Below, piece after piece: positions 1-9,332 of a DNA stretch of 64,000 nucleotides (its first letter is position 1; every line of letters starts with the position of its first letter). The stretch is from Mogibacterium sp. (GTDB lineage: Bacteria > Bacillota > Clostridia > Peptostreptococcales > Anaerovoracaceae). Made by a program: the position numbers and the translations under genes. The notes under the pieces were generated by a model, which was given only the letters and a program-made list of their open reading frames with translations, was not told the DNA's origin and did not search any database. The DNA is taken from positions 24,271 to 88,270 of the forward strand of contig JAFRKO010000037.1 of assembly GCA_017431685.1 (NCBI GenBank). Reading direction: 5' to 3'.

Positions 1-1150
1 CGGCTTCATTGATCACACCTGCCTCTCTTGCGACTGACATCATTACATCAAGTTCCTCATCGCTGATATCCACTCCGTACATCTTCAGATAGAAGTCTGA
101 AATAATCTCTTCAAAGGATTTGTCGCTTACTATATCTCCTATATCAAAATTCTCTATTTCCTTTGTGTGAGAGTTTTGATAATCGATTTTTACTGTATTT
201 AGATAATACTGCTGCACTATCCCCATAACATCGTTGATGATCTCTTCATCCGTTAGAGTTACGTATATATAATCATCAGGATCAACGATATTTTCTTCTT
301 TCAGGATCTGATTGAGTTTTCCTGTGATATGTCTGAGATCCCTGAACGGGCTCAGCCGGAGCAGCTCAATTTCTACTGATCCTTTTTCTCCGATATTTAT
401 CAGAGGAACTGATTTGCTGCTGAAAGCCTCATTTAATGAGTATTTAAGAACAGAACCTGAGTATCTTATATGATCATAGCCTACACTCTGCGGAGAATGC
501 AGATGCCCTAAAGCTACATAGTCAAAGTCTTTAAATATCTCACTGCTTATCTGTTCAACAAGCCCCACATTCTGAACAGAGGCACCTTCAGAACCGGCAA
601 TCTGAGGCGATGAATCGCCCGTAACAAACTGATGCGCGATCAGAATATTCCTTTCCGACCAATCGACGTCTGCCTGCTCTATTACTGTTCTCACTGCATC
701 TTCATATGTCTCAATTGAGTTATCATTACAATAATATCTTACCCGTGAAGCTTTGATGAATGGCAGCATATAAATATTCAATTCGCCGAATTCATCTTCT
801 GTCGTTGCTTTTACCAGCTCACCATTGAATTTTGAAGTGATATGGATACCCCTGCTTGAAAAAAGTCTGCTGCCGTACTCAAGTCTGTCTTCTGAGTCAT
901 GATTACCGCTGATAATATATGTTTTGATACACATTGCTGCAAGTTTGCTGAGAAAGCTGTCTAACAGATTTACTGCAGCTTCCGAAGGCAGGCTCCGGTC
1001 ATAAACATCACCCGCTATCAGGACAGCGTTTACATCTTTTTCTTTAACAATGTCCAGTATCTGATTCAGTATATATTCCTGATCCCTGATAAGACTGTAC
1101 TCACCCAGAGTCTTTCCAAGATGCAGATCACCTAAATGTATTATCCTCAT
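1..1150 (-). CDS. sbcD: Nuclease SbcCD subunit D (partial, C-terminus off the window)
   Basis: This is the Mre11-type phosphoesterase subunit of the SbcCD nuclease, which with the SbcC ATPase opens hairpins and trims DNA ends during repair. About 383 codons are visible, so only the extreme C-terminus is missing at the left edge. The metallophosphoesterase signatures are clear: GDLHLG at residues 8-13, then AGDVYDRSLPS, then SGNHDS, then GHLHSPQ. ATG at 1150 is preceded by GAGGAAG at suitable spacing. sbcC would be expected just beyond the left edge. Two hairpins separate it from nth, so it is probably its own transcription unit or is read through weakly. I am confident of the family. Confidence 0.9.
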   Translation of the reverse strand, partial: MRIIHLGDLHLGKTLGEYSLIRDQEYILNQILDIVKEKDVNAVLIAGDVYDRSLPSEAAVNLLDSFLSKLAAMCIKTYIISGNHDSEDRLEYGSRLFSSRGIHITSKFNGELVKATTEDEFGELNIYMLPFIKASRVRYYCNDNSIETYEDAVRTVIEQADVDWSERNILIAHQFVTGDSSPQIAGSEGASVQNVGLVEQISSEIFKDFDYVALGHLHSPQSVGYDHIRYSGSVLKYSLNEAFSSKSVPLINIGEKGSVEIELLRLSPFRDLRHITGKLNQILKEENIVDPDDYIYVTLTDEEIINDVMGIVQQYYLNTVKIDYQNSHTKEIENFDIGDIVSDKSFEEIISDFYLKMYGVDISDEELDVMMSVAREAGVINEA

Positions 1151-1180
1151 GTCTGTACTTCCTCACTGAAAATCGTTCCT

Positions 1181-1214
1181 AAATAAAAAGGGCATACTAC
1201 ATCAGCCTGCCCTT
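1181..1214 (-). terminator. Intrinsic terminator after nth
   Basis: On the minus strand, AAGGGCA and TGCCCTT form a stem (1188-1214) around a 13-base loop, followed by TTTTTATTT at 1181-1187. It lies between the nth stop codon and the sbcD start, so it should end the nth transcript. Confidence 0.7.
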
Positions 1215-1220
1215 CAGTTT

Positions 1221-1240
1221 AACAGGCAGAATGGCCTGTT
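1221..1240. repeat. Short inverted repeat between nth and sbcD
   Basis: AACAGGC and GCCTGTT form a perfect 7-bp stem with a 6-base loop, immediately downstream of the nth stop and directly before the T-tailed terminator. It may help end transcription or protect the 3' end of the nth mRNA. There is no T-tract of its own on the minus strand. Confidence 0.5.
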
Positions 1241-1264
1241 TTGTATGACGGCTTAAAATGGATT

Positions 1265-1915
1265 TCATTCCAGGCCTTCCGTTTTATTATACAGGCACAG
1301 ATCTGCAAGAAGGCAATTGCCGCAGTCCGGTCTGCGTGCATGACATACTTTTCTGCCATGGAATATCAGCAGGTGGTGTGATCTCGACCACTGATCCTCC
1401 GGCAGCCTGTCCATTAGCATCTTCTCCACGCCTTCAGGATCCTTCGCGCAGGTCAGACCTATTCGGTTAGAAACTCTGAAGACATGCGTATCGACTGCTA
1501 TACGGGCTTCTCCGAAGCCCTCTGCAAGTACAACGTTTGCCGTCTTTCTGCCTACTCCCGGAAGTCTGACAAGTTCTTCGTAGCATCCCGGTACTTCGCC
1601 GCCGTAATCAGAGACAAGCATTTTTGACATGGCCACAAGATTCTTCGATTTGTTTTTATAGAGTCCTATGGTCTTTATGATCTCCTGCACCTCGATCGGG
1701 TCGGCTTCCGCCATGGCTTCTGCCGTAGGATACTTCGCAAAAAGAACAGGTGTCACTTTGTTGACTGATACGTCTGTTGTCTGCGCAGACAGCATAACAG
1801 CCGCAAGCAGCTGGAAATGCGTTCCGAAATCAAGCGCGCATGCTGCTTCAGGATGCATGATCTCTAGTCTGTCCATTATTACAGGTATGTGTTTATCAGG
1901 AATAAGTTCTTTCAT
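1265..1915 (-). CDS. nth: Endonuclease III
   Basis: This is a base-excision repair DNA glycosylase/AP lyase that removes oxidised pyrimidines. It is 216 residues, the normal length. The helix-hairpin-helix LPGVGRKTA (118-126) carries the catalytic lysine K124, and VDTH (141-144) carries the catalytic aspartate D142. The iron-sulfur loop is complete with the C-X6-C-X2-C-X5-C spacing at C191, C198, C201 and C207, so a functional 4Fe-4S glycosylase is expected. ATG is preceded by AAAGGAAG. It sits downstream of a site-2 protease gene with a 60-base gap holding a GC-rich hairpin. Confidence 0.97.
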   Translation of the reverse strand: MKELIPDKHIPVIMDRLEIMHPEAACALDFGTHFQLLAAVMLSAQTTDVSVNKVTPVLFAKYPTAEAMAEADPIEVQEIIKTIGLYKNKSKNLVAMSKMLVSDYGGEVPGCYEELVRLPGVGRKTANVVLAEGFGEARIAVDTHVFRVSNRIGLTCAKDPEGVEKMLMDRLPEDQWSRSHHLLIFHGRKVCHARRPDCGNCLLADLCLYNKTEGLE

Positions 1916-1941
1916 TTTAAACTTCCTTTAATATCAGAGAA

Positions 1942-1962
1942 GCAGCAGCCTGAAGCTGCTGC
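1942..1962 (-). terminator. GC-rich hairpin after the M50 protease gene
   Basis: GCAGCAGC and GCTGCTGC pair perfectly around a 5-base loop, 14 bases after the stop codon of the site-2 protease gene. The following minus-strand sequence (TTCTCTGATATT) is only moderately T-rich, so it may be a weak terminator or an mRNA-stabilising 3' hairpin. Confidence 0.45.
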
Positions 1963-1975
1963 CGTATAAAAAGCT

Positions 1976-2596
1976 TTATAACAGAACCCCGAGTATCATT
2001 GATACAAGCGGAGTTATTATACGATCAGTCACATTGAACACGATCAGCGCGAGCAGTATCCATGTACCGTATTGATACACTTTATACCACCAGCTGTATC
2101 TGTCCAGCCTGAATATCTGAGTCAGTATCCCCCATCCGTCGAGCGGAGGGCACGGTATCAGATTGAATATCATGAGAACTATATTTATGCTGACGATATA
2201 AAACAGCATGAGGTAAATATTGTATATTAGATCAGATGCGGCAACTCCGCTGAATGCCTTCACCATTGCTCTTGCCGGAATCGAGAAGATTACTGCGAGA
2301 AGCAGGTTCATAGTAACCCCTGCAATGCCGACCAGAAATTCATCTCTCCTCCTGTGTTTGTAATAGCCCGGATCGATCTGTACTGGTTTCCCCCAGCCGA
2401 ATCCTACCAGAAGAAGCGCCAGGAATCCTATAGGATCTATGTGAGCAAGCGGATTTACGGTTACTCTGCCCTGTCTGCGTGGTGTAGGGTCGCCAAGCCT
2501 GTCGGACATCCAGGCGTGTGCGAACTCGTGAAAACTCAGTCCGATTATGATGCCGGGAAGCATCAGTAATTTTGTAAGGATAATGTCTGCGTTCAA
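1976..2596 (-). CDS. Site-2 protease family membrane protein (peptidase M50)
   Basis: This is a 206-residue intramembrane zinc metalloprotease-like protein. The zinc-binding HEFAH motif is at residues 23-27 inside a hydrophobic helix, and the third zinc-ligand region NLIPCPPLDGWG lies in a later transmembrane segment, the arrangement of the short M50B (YwhC-like) group without a PDZ domain. The whole protein is hydrophobic with about five predicted membrane spans. The start is TTG, chosen because AAAGGAG lies 7 bases upstream; the next in-frame ATG (residue 12) has no ribosome site. The substrate is unknown. A second, PDZ-bearing M50 protease (rseP) is at 44179. Confidence 0.85.
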   Translation of the reverse strand: MNADIILTKLLMLPGIIIGLSFHEFAHAWMSDRLGDPTPRRQGRVTVNPLAHIDPIGFLALLLVGFGWGKPVQIDPGYYKHRRRDEFLVGIAGVTMNLLLAVIFSIPARAMVKAFSGVAASDLIYNIYLMLFYIVSINIVLMIFNLIPCPPLDGWGILTQIFRLDRYSWWYKVYQYGTWILLALIVFNVTDRIITPLVSMILGVLL

Positions 2597-2623
2597 TTGA
2601 GCGCTCCTTTCTTTTATTAAATT

Positions 2624-4108
2624 CTAAAGGATCTCTGTAAGCAGCCTTGAAATCGATTCAGCTGCTCTTTCTGCATTTGAGATCCTGTCTCTGTCATCCT
2701 GTGTATACGGTCTTGAAAGATTGATGTCTGTCATGAATCTTTCATCAAGTTCCTCTGTGACATCCCTGTCATAAATAAATGCGTTCGACTCAAAGTTGAG
2801 TCTGAAGCTTCTGTTATCGAAATTAGCGGATCCGACCGTACATACCTCTCCGTCTATACTAAGGGTTTTGGCATGCATAAATCCGTTTTCATAAATATAA
2901 ATTCTTGCGCCGTCATTTATCAGTCTTCCTGCATTGTACAGCGTTGTCCTGTAAACAAACGGGTGGTCGGGCATGCATGGAATCATTATTCTGACGTCTA
3001 TGCCTGATCTTGCCGCCATGCGTAGCGATTCCATCATCGGCTCATCAGGCACAAGATAAGGTGTCTGAATATATATATTCTTTCTGGCATTCGTAATCAT
3101 TTTCATGAATGCCATCTTGATTTCTTCCTTCTCGGATTCCGGCCCGCATGAGACTATCTGGATCGGTATATCACCTGTTTCTGTCCTGAGAGCATATCTG
3201 ACTGACTGATCGATCAGGTCGATATTTTCTTTAGAGGCATATCGCCAGTCCATGTAAAACCGCTCGTTCAGTGTTGTAAGAGCGTTGCCTCTTATTATGA
3301 GCTGCGTGTCTCTCCAGTACCCGAACTTTTTCTTATATCCGAGATATTCTTTGGCAATATTGAATCCGCCGATATAACCTATCTCATTATCAATGATCGC
3401 AAGCTTACGGTGATTGCGGTAGTTGATCCGTAAGTACAGATGCCTTATTAAAGGCTTGAAGAAGAAGGCATATGTTCCGCCTGCTTTTTTAAACGCCCTT
3501 AATTCTGAATAGCCTATGCTGCGGCTGCCCAATGCGTCCATCAGGAGCCTTACTTTTACACCTTCACTTGCTTTCTTTGTAAGAAGTTCGATGAGCCTCT
3601 TTCCGACAAAATCATCTTTGACTATGTAATAGCATAGCTTGATGGTATATTTGGCGTTCTCGATATCGCTGCACAGTCTCTCGAACATTTCCTTCCCATC
3701 AGTAATGATTTCTACACTGTCATTTGCAGTGAGAAGTGAATCAGCATACTCAATGTTCATGCGAATCATTTCTTTCCAACGGCTGGTAACATCGTCGTCA
3801 TCGACCGGTATGCTCTGCTGTACCGCTTCCTTTTGCCATCCCAGCAGTGTTTTCTTGCCTTCTTTCTCGTCTTCGGTCATTTTGAATATCTGCTGTCTGG
3901 CAATATTCTGAGAAAAGATCAGATAGAGCAGCAGTCCTGCTGCAGGTACCATGAACAGCACCATTATCCAGGCCATGGTCGCCGAAGGTGATTTTGAATC
4001 GTCAAAGAATATAAGTCCCAGCGCAATAAGAGCGTTCAGGACATAAATAATGACCATGATGTGTGACAATGTGAAAAACTGCAGGAATTGCTCCAGTATG
4101 CCTGTCAT
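2624..4108 (-). CDS. cls: Cardiolipin synthase
   Basis: This is a 494-residue phospholipase D superfamily enzyme that condenses two phosphatidylglycerol molecules to cardiolipin at the membrane. Two hydrophobic segments (about 15-36 and 45-66) anchor the N-terminus. Both HKD catalytic motifs are intact: H233-x-K235-x4-D240 with a trailing GG, and H412-x-K414-x4-D419 followed by GSANFDNRS. The ATG overlaps the miaB stop as ATGA, so the genes are translationally coupled. With gpsA, plsY, plsX and cdsA the window holds much of the early phospholipid route, and this is its late branch. Confidence 0.95.
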   Translation of the reverse strand: MTGILEQFLQFFTLSHIMVIIYVLNALIALGLIFFDDSKSPSATMAWIMVLFMVPAAGLLLYLIFSQNIARQQIFKMTEDEKEGKKTLLGWQKEAVQQSIPVDDDDVTSRWKEMIRMNIEYADSLLTANDSVEIITDGKEMFERLCSDIENAKYTIKLCYYIVKDDFVGKRLIELLTKKASEGVKVRLLMDALGSRSIGYSELRAFKKAGGTYAFFFKPLIRHLYLRINYRNHRKLAIIDNEIGYIGGFNIAKEYLGYKKKFGYWRDTQLIIRGNALTTLNERFYMDWRYASKENIDLIDQSVRYALRTETGDIPIQIVSCGPESEKEEIKMAFMKMITNARKNIYIQTPYLVPDEPMMESLRMAARSGIDVRIMIPCMPDHPFVYRTTLYNAGRLINDGARIYIYENGFMHAKTLSIDGEVCTVGSANFDNRSFRLNFESNAFIYDRDVTEELDERFMTDINLSRPYTQDDRDRISNAERAAESISRLLTEIL

Positions 4109-5430
4109 TCCACTTCTCTTCCTTCAAGACTGAACGTCTTGCTTTCCGTTATCTCTACCAATACCTTGCGCCCCATGAGCAGCTCGGGGCTTCTTTTCGA
4201 TGTGAAGTTCACGAGCTTGAAACCATCAGTCCTTCCTGCAAGCACGTTATCGTCGCTTCGGCTCACACCTTCAGCTATGACCTCGCAGATACGGCCTTTG
4301 TACGCCTGATTTTTCTTAAGGCTGATCTCATTCATTACATCGACGAGCCTGTCAAATCTCTCATGGCATACTTCATCAGGAATCTGGTCTGTGAACTTTG
4401 CTGCCGGGGTCCCCTCTCTCGGCGAATAAATGAAAGTGAATGCCGAATCATACCCGACTCTCCTGGCTATATCGAGAGTTTCTTCAAAATCCTTCTCAGT
4501 CTCGCCCGGGAAGCCGACAATTATGTCGGTGGATATTGTTATGTCAGGAGCTGTCTTTCTGAGCTTATCCACGGTTTCGAGATATGACGCCTTATCATAG
4601 TGGCGGTTCATGCGCTTCAGTATCCTGTCGCTTCCGGACTGCACCGGAAGATGGATATTATGGCAAAGCTTATCGCATGTTCTGAAGCAGTCGATCATCT
4701 CATCAGATATGTCCTTAGGATGTGAAGTCATGAACCTGATGCGTTCGATTCCCTCTATTTCATTTACAGCTTTTATAAGATCGGCAAAGCTGTGGCCTTC
4801 AGCATCCCTGTATGAATCTACATTCTGGCCAAGAAGCATCACTTCTATTACACCGTCAGCAGAAAGCCTTCTTATCTCATCGCATACATCGCTGAGCATG
4901 CGGCTTTTTTCTCGCCCTCTCGTGTAAGGAACAATGCAGTATGTGCAGAAGTTGTTGCATCCGTATGTGATGTTGACGAGAGCTTTGTGACGGTGCATCC
5001 TGACCGGTTTCATGCCCTCTTCGCTTATATCAGGATTGTTTGCAATAATGGCACGCATGCGTCTGCCCGTTTTAAGCCTCTCATCAAGGAGTTCCGGGAA
5101 CTGCGCTATATTCTGAGTGCCAAAGACTATATCGACCCAGGAAAACCGCTTGTTGATCTCAGCCACCACTCTCGGCTGCTGTGGCATGCATCCGCAGACT
5201 GCAAGGACGAAATCCGGGTTGTTCTTTCTGACCTTTTTAAACTGACCGAGTGTTCCGAAAAACCTCTTGTCAGCGTTTTCACGCACGCTGCATGTATTTA
5301 TTACCGTTACGTCTGCCTTATACGGATCATCGATGTGCTCGTAGCCCATGGCCTCGAGAAGGCCGGCGATGTTCTCCGAGTCATGCTCGTTCATCTGGCA
5401 TCCGTATGTGATTATGTGATATTTCTTCAT
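4105..5430 (-). CDS. miaB: tRNA-2-methylthio-N6-dimethylallyladenosine synthase
   Basis: This is a radical-SAM methylthiotransferase that adds a methylthio group to i6A37 of tRNAs reading UNN codons. It is 441 residues, the usual length. The N-terminal UPF0004 domain supplies three cluster cysteines (C11 in YGCQMNE, C47 in NTCSVREN, and C81 in the CGCM stretch). The radical-SAM C-x3-C-x2-C is at C158, C162 and C165 in GCNNFCTYC. The C-terminus fits a TRAM RNA-binding domain. It overlaps gpsA and cls by 4 bases on either side, which indicates one operon. Confidence 0.97.
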   Translation of the reverse strand: MKKYHIITYGCQMNEHDSENIAGLLEAMGYEHIDDPYKADVTVINTCSVRENADKRFFGTLGQFKKVRKNNPDFVLAVCGCMPQQPRVVAEINKRFSWVDIVFGTQNIAQFPELLDERLKTGRRMRAIIANNPDISEEGMKPVRMHRHKALVNITYGCNNFCTYCIVPYTRGREKSRMLSDVCDEIRRLSADGVIEVMLLGQNVDSYRDAEGHSFADLIKAVNEIEGIERIRFMTSHPKDISDEMIDCFRTCDKLCHNIHLPVQSGSDRILKRMNRHYDKASYLETVDKLRKTAPDITISTDIIVGFPGETEKDFEETLDIARRVGYDSAFTFIYSPREGTPAAKFTDQIPDEVCHERFDRLVDVMNEISLKKNQAYKGRICEVIAEGVSRSDDNVLAGRTDGFKLVNFTSKRSPELLMGRKVLVEITESKTFSLEGREVE

Positions 5431-6476
5431 TGAACCTCGTCTTTCTTGCTTCTTGACATCAGCATTCTGACGGCCTTCTCAGGAGCGAGTTCTCCCTTAA
5501 GAACAGCTCGTGTAGCTATGCATACCGGCATCTCGACACCGAGTTTTCCGGCGAGGTCATAAACTGCATCAGCTGTATAGTAACCCTCTACTACCGATCC
5601 GACTTTTTCTACTGCCTCTTCAGCTTTGAGACCGTCTCCTATCAGGAGTCCGCAGCGTCTGTTTCGCGAAAGATCAGTAGCGCATGTAACGATCAGGTCA
5701 CCTATACCGGCAAGTCCCGAAAAGGTCTCAGCATTAGCACCGAGCTCCAGACCGAGTCTTTTTATCTCATGAACAGAGCGTGTCATAAGCGCCGCTCTTG
5801 CGTTGCTTCCCAGTTTCATGCCATCAGAAATACCGGTGGCTATAGCGATAACATTCTTAACAGCTCCTGCGATCTCCACACCTACCATGTCATCTTGCGT
5901 ATATATGCGCAGCTGTTCAGACATGAAAGCATCCTGAATCATTTTCGCTGCCCCGGCATCAACCGATGCGGCCACGATGCCTGCAGGAGCGTTCATTACG
6001 ATTTCTTCTGCATGTGTAGGACCCGACAGTGCTACGTATCTGGCCTGAGGTATGGTTTCCGCAGCTACCTCGCTCATTCTCCTGAGGGTATTCTTTTCGA
6101 TACCTTTTGCGAGGTTTACGACAATTACGCCTTCTTCAATATACTTTGAAGCATCAGCTGATACCTGACGGAAAGTCTGAGCCGGAACTGCAAACACAAC
6201 TATGTCTCTGCCGCTTACAGCTTTACCCAGATCATTTGTATATTCCAGTCTGTCACTGAGAAGCGCTCCAGGCAGATACCTGCTGTTGACGCGTGTTTCC
6301 TTCATCGAATCAAGAGCAGCTTTATTGCGTACGTATATCGTTACCTTATGGCCGTTATGAACTATCAGGTTAGCCATGGCCGTACCGAAAGAACCGCTTC
6401 CAATGACTGCTACATTAAGCGTTTTGTCACCCAGATCAGGTATACTGACTCCTGCATAGTAGTCTATTGCTTTCAT
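5427..6476 (-). CDS. gpsA: Glycerol-3-phosphate dehydrogenase [NAD(P)+]
   Basis: This cytoplasmic enzyme reduces dihydroxyacetone phosphate to sn-glycerol-3-phosphate, the backbone for phospholipids. It is 349 residues. The Rossmann fingerprint GSGSFGTAMA is at residues 26-35, followed by the family motifs LAKGIE, SGPTHAEE and AGAVKNVIAIATG with the catalytic lysine. About 20 residues precede the Rossmann fold; no later ATG has a better ribosome site, and the ATGA-type overlaps with plsY and miaB support this frame. The product feeds directly into PlsY, the upstream neighbour. Confidence 0.96.
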   Translation of the reverse strand: MKAIDYYAGVSIPDLGDKTLNVAVIGSGSFGTAMANLIVHNGHKVTIYVRNKAALDSMKETRVNSRYLPGALLSDRLEYTNDLGKAVSGRDIVVFAVPAQTFRQVSADASKYIEEGVIVVNLAKGIEKNTLRRMSEVAAETIPQARYVALSGPTHAEEIVMNAPAGIVAASVDAGAAKMIQDAFMSEQLRIYTQDDMVGVEIAGAVKNVIAIATGISDGMKLGSNARAALMTRSVHEIKRLGLELGANAETFSGLAGIGDLIVTCATDLSRNRRCGLLIGDGLKAEEAVEKVGSVVEGYYTADAVYDLAGKLGVEMPVCIATRAVLKGELAPEKAVRMLMSRSKKDEVQ

Positions 6477-7099
6477 TTTGACTGCTCCTTTTCTTCTGAT
6501 TTGCTGCTGCCTCCGATCGTAAGAGGTTTTTCTTCGCCTTTAGCTATCCTCTTTATGTTGGCCATGTGCATTACCATAAGGAACGCTGCAGCTCCTATTG
6601 CGAAAAACACGAAATCCGGCGCGAAGTGCCATATAAGCAGCGGGTACGCCATCGCGGCAACAAGAGATGCGATCGACATTCTGCGTGTAATACCAAAAAG
6701 CACTCCGGCGATAAGAATGGCTATAAGAGCGCTTGGCCAGTTGAGCGCAAGTGCTGCGCCAAAGGCCGAAGCCACACCCTTGCCCCCCTTGAATCCAAAA
6801 GCTGCAGGGAAACAGTGACCGAGAATTACGCATGCAAAAGCCACCATTGCTCCGTACTTTCCGCCAAAACTGATTCCTATCTTTACCGCAATGAACGCTT
6901 TAAGAACATCAACAACAAAAACCGTGATGCCTGCACCAATGCCCATCACTCTGATAGTGTTGGTCATACCGGCGTTTCCGCTGCCCTCTTTGCGGATATC
7001 TATCCCCCTGAGTTTTCCTATGATGATCGAAGGGTTGATGTTTCCCAGGGCGTAGGCGGCAAGGCCTATTAAGACAAGCCTTAATACTGAGCTGCTCAC
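6473..7099 (-). CDS. plsY: Acyl-phosphate:glycerol-3-phosphate acyltransferase
   Basis: This integral membrane enzyme acylates glycerol-3-phosphate using acyl-phosphate made by PlsX, giving lysophosphatidic acid. It is 208 residues with about five hydrophobic helices. The three cytoplasmic-loop motifs are visible: GSGNAGMTN near residue 40, HCFPAAFGFKGGKGVA near 95-110, and the later GEE-containing loop. It overlaps der and gpsA by 4 bases. The C-terminus is a charged Lys/Glu/Ser tail. The der-plsY-gpsA order is common in Firmicutes. Confidence 0.96.
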   Translation of the reverse strand: MSSSVLRLVLIGLAAYALGNINPSIIIGKLRGIDIRKEGSGNAGMTNTIRVMGIGAGITVFVVDVLKAFIAVKIGISFGGKYGAMVAFACVILGHCFPAAFGFKGGKGVASAFGAALALNWPSALIAILIAGVLFGITRRMSIASLVAAMAYPLLIWHFAPDFVFFAIGAAAFLMVMHMANIKRIAKGEEKPLTIGGSSKSEEKEQSK

Positions 7100-8421
7100 T
7101 TTCTTTCACCTCTCCTTTCACTCCAGACGAATTTTATCGAAGTTCCTTCGAAGTCAAAGGCTTCTCTTATCTTGTTCTCAAGATATCTCGCGTATGAAAA
7201 GTGCATAAGCTCTCTGTCATTGATACTGAAAGAGAACAAAGGCGGCTTAGTGCCTATCTGTGTTGCATAATATATCTTGAGTCTGCGGCCTTTGTCCGAA
7301 GGCGGCTGTCTCATCATTACCGCATCCTCTATAATGCTGTTGAGCTTGCCTGTTGTAATGCGGACGCTTCTGGCATCGGCAATACGTGAGCATCTGTCGA
7401 TAATTTCGAATATCCTCTGCTTATTGAGAACAGAAGTGAACACGACAGGTGCATACGAGGCAAATAACAGCTCGGCTTTTATCTTTCTCTCAAAGTCGCG
7501 CATGGTGTTGGTCTCTTTTTCAATAAGATCCCACTTGTTCACTACTATAAGCAGGCCCTTGCCTGCCTCATGCGCGTATCCGGCTATCTTTTTATCCTGT
7601 TCCGTAAGGCCTTCCACAGCATCCAGCATCAGAACACATATATCGCAGCGCTCAATAGCAGCTATAGCTCTTACTACACTGAACCTCTCAATAGAGTCAT
7701 TAACCTTGCTCTTTTTGCGGAGGCCTGCTGTATCGATCAGAGTATACTCCCTGTCCTTATATGTGAATGGAGTGTCTATGGTGTCACGGGTAGTTCCTGC
7801 GATAGGTGAAACTATGACTCTTTTCTGCTGTGTCAGCGCATTGACCAGCGACGACTTCCCGACGTTTGGTTTTCCGATTATTGCAATATGAACACTCTCA
7901 TCGACTCTGCCAAATGAGTCTTCAGGAAAGCCCTCGACAATTCTGTCCAGAAGGTCTCCAATATTTGTCATGTTAGCTGCACTGATCGGTACAGGCTCTC
8001 CAAATCCGAGTTCATAAAAGTCAAGTATGATCTCATATGCCTTCGATGGCGAGTCCACCTTGTTTACAACAAGGATGACTTCTTTGCCGGTACGGCGAAG
8101 CAGATCTGCTACCTCCCTGTCAGCTGTCGTAAGACCTTCTTTTCCGTCCACCATAAAGCAGATGACGTCTGCCATATCCATAGCCATGATGGCCTGGTCC
8201 CTCATCTGTGAACGGATGGTGTCATCAGTACGCACTTCGATCCCGCCTGTATCGATGACAGCGAATTCCTTGCCGTTCCATTCAGTCTCGGCGTAGATTC
8301 TGTCACGAGTGACTCCCGGTACATCTTCTACTATTGCGCGTCTTTCACCTATAAGTCTGTTGAAAAATGTCGATTTACCGACATTAGGTCTTCCTACTAT
8401 AGCGAGAATGGGTTTACTCAT
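7096..8421 (-). CDS. der: Ribosome biogenesis GTPase Der (EngA)
   Basis: This is an essential GTPase with two tandem G domains and a C-terminal KH-like domain that acts in 50S subunit maturation. From the ATG at 8421 it is 441 residues, starting MSKPILAIVG. G1 motifs are GRPNVGKST and, in the second domain, GKPNVGKSS; switch/G3 motifs DTGGIE and DTAGLRKK; G4 motifs NKVD and NKWD. I chose 8421 over an upstream in-frame start at 8451 because GGAGG lies 9 bases before it and the family normally begins just before the G1 loop. The start overlaps the ftsY end by 8 bases. Confidence 0.97.
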   Translation of the reverse strand: MSKPILAIVGRPNVGKSTFFNRLIGERRAIVEDVPGVTRDRIYAETEWNGKEFAVIDTGGIEVRTDDTIRSQMRDQAIMAMDMADVICFMVDGKEGLTTADREVADLLRRTGKEVILVVNKVDSPSKAYEIILDFYELGFGEPVPISAANMTNIGDLLDRIVEGFPEDSFGRVDESVHIAIIGKPNVGKSSLVNALTQQKRVIVSPIAGTTRDTIDTPFTYKDREYTLIDTAGLRKKSKVNDSIERFSVVRAIAAIERCDICVLMLDAVEGLTEQDKKIAGYAHEAGKGLLIVVNKWDLIEKETNTMRDFERKIKAELLFASYAPVVFTSVLNKQRIFEIIDRCSRIADARSVRITTGKLNSIIEDAVMMRQPPSDKGRRLKIYYATQIGTKPPLFSFSINDRELMHFSYARYLENKIREAFDFEGTSIKFVWSERRGERK

Positions 8422-9313
8422 CGAATATGCCCTCCACGAAATCATGAGCATTGAACGGCTGGAGATCAGTCATTTTTTCACCAACGCCGATAAACTTTAT
8501 AGGCATGTCGAACTCATCAGTGATGGTGACTGTTATACCGCCTCTTGCTGTTCCATCCATCTTTGTAAGAACTATTCCGGTAATATCAGCTATATTATTG
8601 AATTCTTCAGCCTGGTTCACGGCATTCTTTCCTGAAGTAGCATCCACTACGAGAAGATTCTCTCTTGTTGCTTCAGGCCATTCTCTTGAAATTACCCTGC
8701 TCATCTTTTCGAGCTCTTTCATGAGGTTTGTCTTGTTCTGAAGTCTGCCGGCTGTATCGCAGATAAGCACGTCAACATTATTGGCTTTTGCGGACTGTAT
8801 CGCATCATATATGACTGCTGTCGGATCTGCGCCTTCTTCTCTTCTGATAACTTTTTCTACTCCTACTCTCTGTCCCCAGAGCTCGAGCTGCTCTGCCGCT
8901 GCTGCACGGAAAGTGTCGGCAGCTGCCAGCATTACTGTTTTACCCTGCTGTATGTACATGTTGGCGAGCTTCGCGATAGTAGTAGTCTTTCCGCCGCCGT
9001 TGATGCCTATCATGAGGATGACGAGCGGAAACTCGTTCTTCATGAGGTTGCGCTCTCCTTTGTCCATGAGCTCTTCCAGTATACGTGAAAGCTCTTTCTT
9101 TATCTCACGTTCTCTGGTGATGTACTTATAGTTTATAGCCTTATTCAGCTCCTCTATAATCTTGGCTGAAGTGTCTATGCCGACATCAGCCATAACAAGT
9201 GACTCCTCGAGCTGATCGAGGAATTCCGGTCCGAGTTCAGGGTTATCATAGACCGCCATCGTTATGGAGTCGATGAATTTTCGGAATACGGATTTCTTTT
9301 CAAATAATGCCAT
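8414..9313 (-). CDS. ftsY: Signal recognition particle receptor FtsY
   Basis: This SRP-receptor GTPase docks ribosome-nascent chain complexes at the membrane. It is 299 residues, essentially an NG domain: helical N domain to about 95, then the G domain with P-loop GINGGGKTT (103-111), DTFRAAAAEQLE, DTAGRLQNK and TKMDGTARGG. It lacks the long acidic A domain of enterobacterial FtsY, as is usual in Firmicutes. Gene order smc-ftsY is conserved; the gap to smc is 19 bases. Confidence 0.97.
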   Translation of the reverse strand: MALFEKKSVFRKFIDSITMAVYDNPELGPEFLDQLEESLVMADVGIDTSAKIIEELNKAINYKYITREREIKKELSRILEELMDKGERNLMKNEFPLVILMIGINGGGKTTTIAKLANMYIQQGKTVMLAAADTFRAAAAEQLELWGQRVGVEKVIRREEGADPTAVIYDAIQSAKANNVDVLICDTAGRLQNKTNLMKELEKMSRVISREWPEATRENLLVVDATSGKNAVNQAEEFNNIADITGIVLTKMDGTARGGITVTITDEFDMPIKFIGVGEKMTDLQPFNAHDFVEGIFDE

Positions 9314-9332
9314 TTATTGGTCTCCTTCTAAA

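Noticed and set aside
1258..1470. 70-codon plus-strand frame at the 3' end of nth
   Set aside because: It is the shadow of the iron-sulfur end of nth and has no ribosome site.
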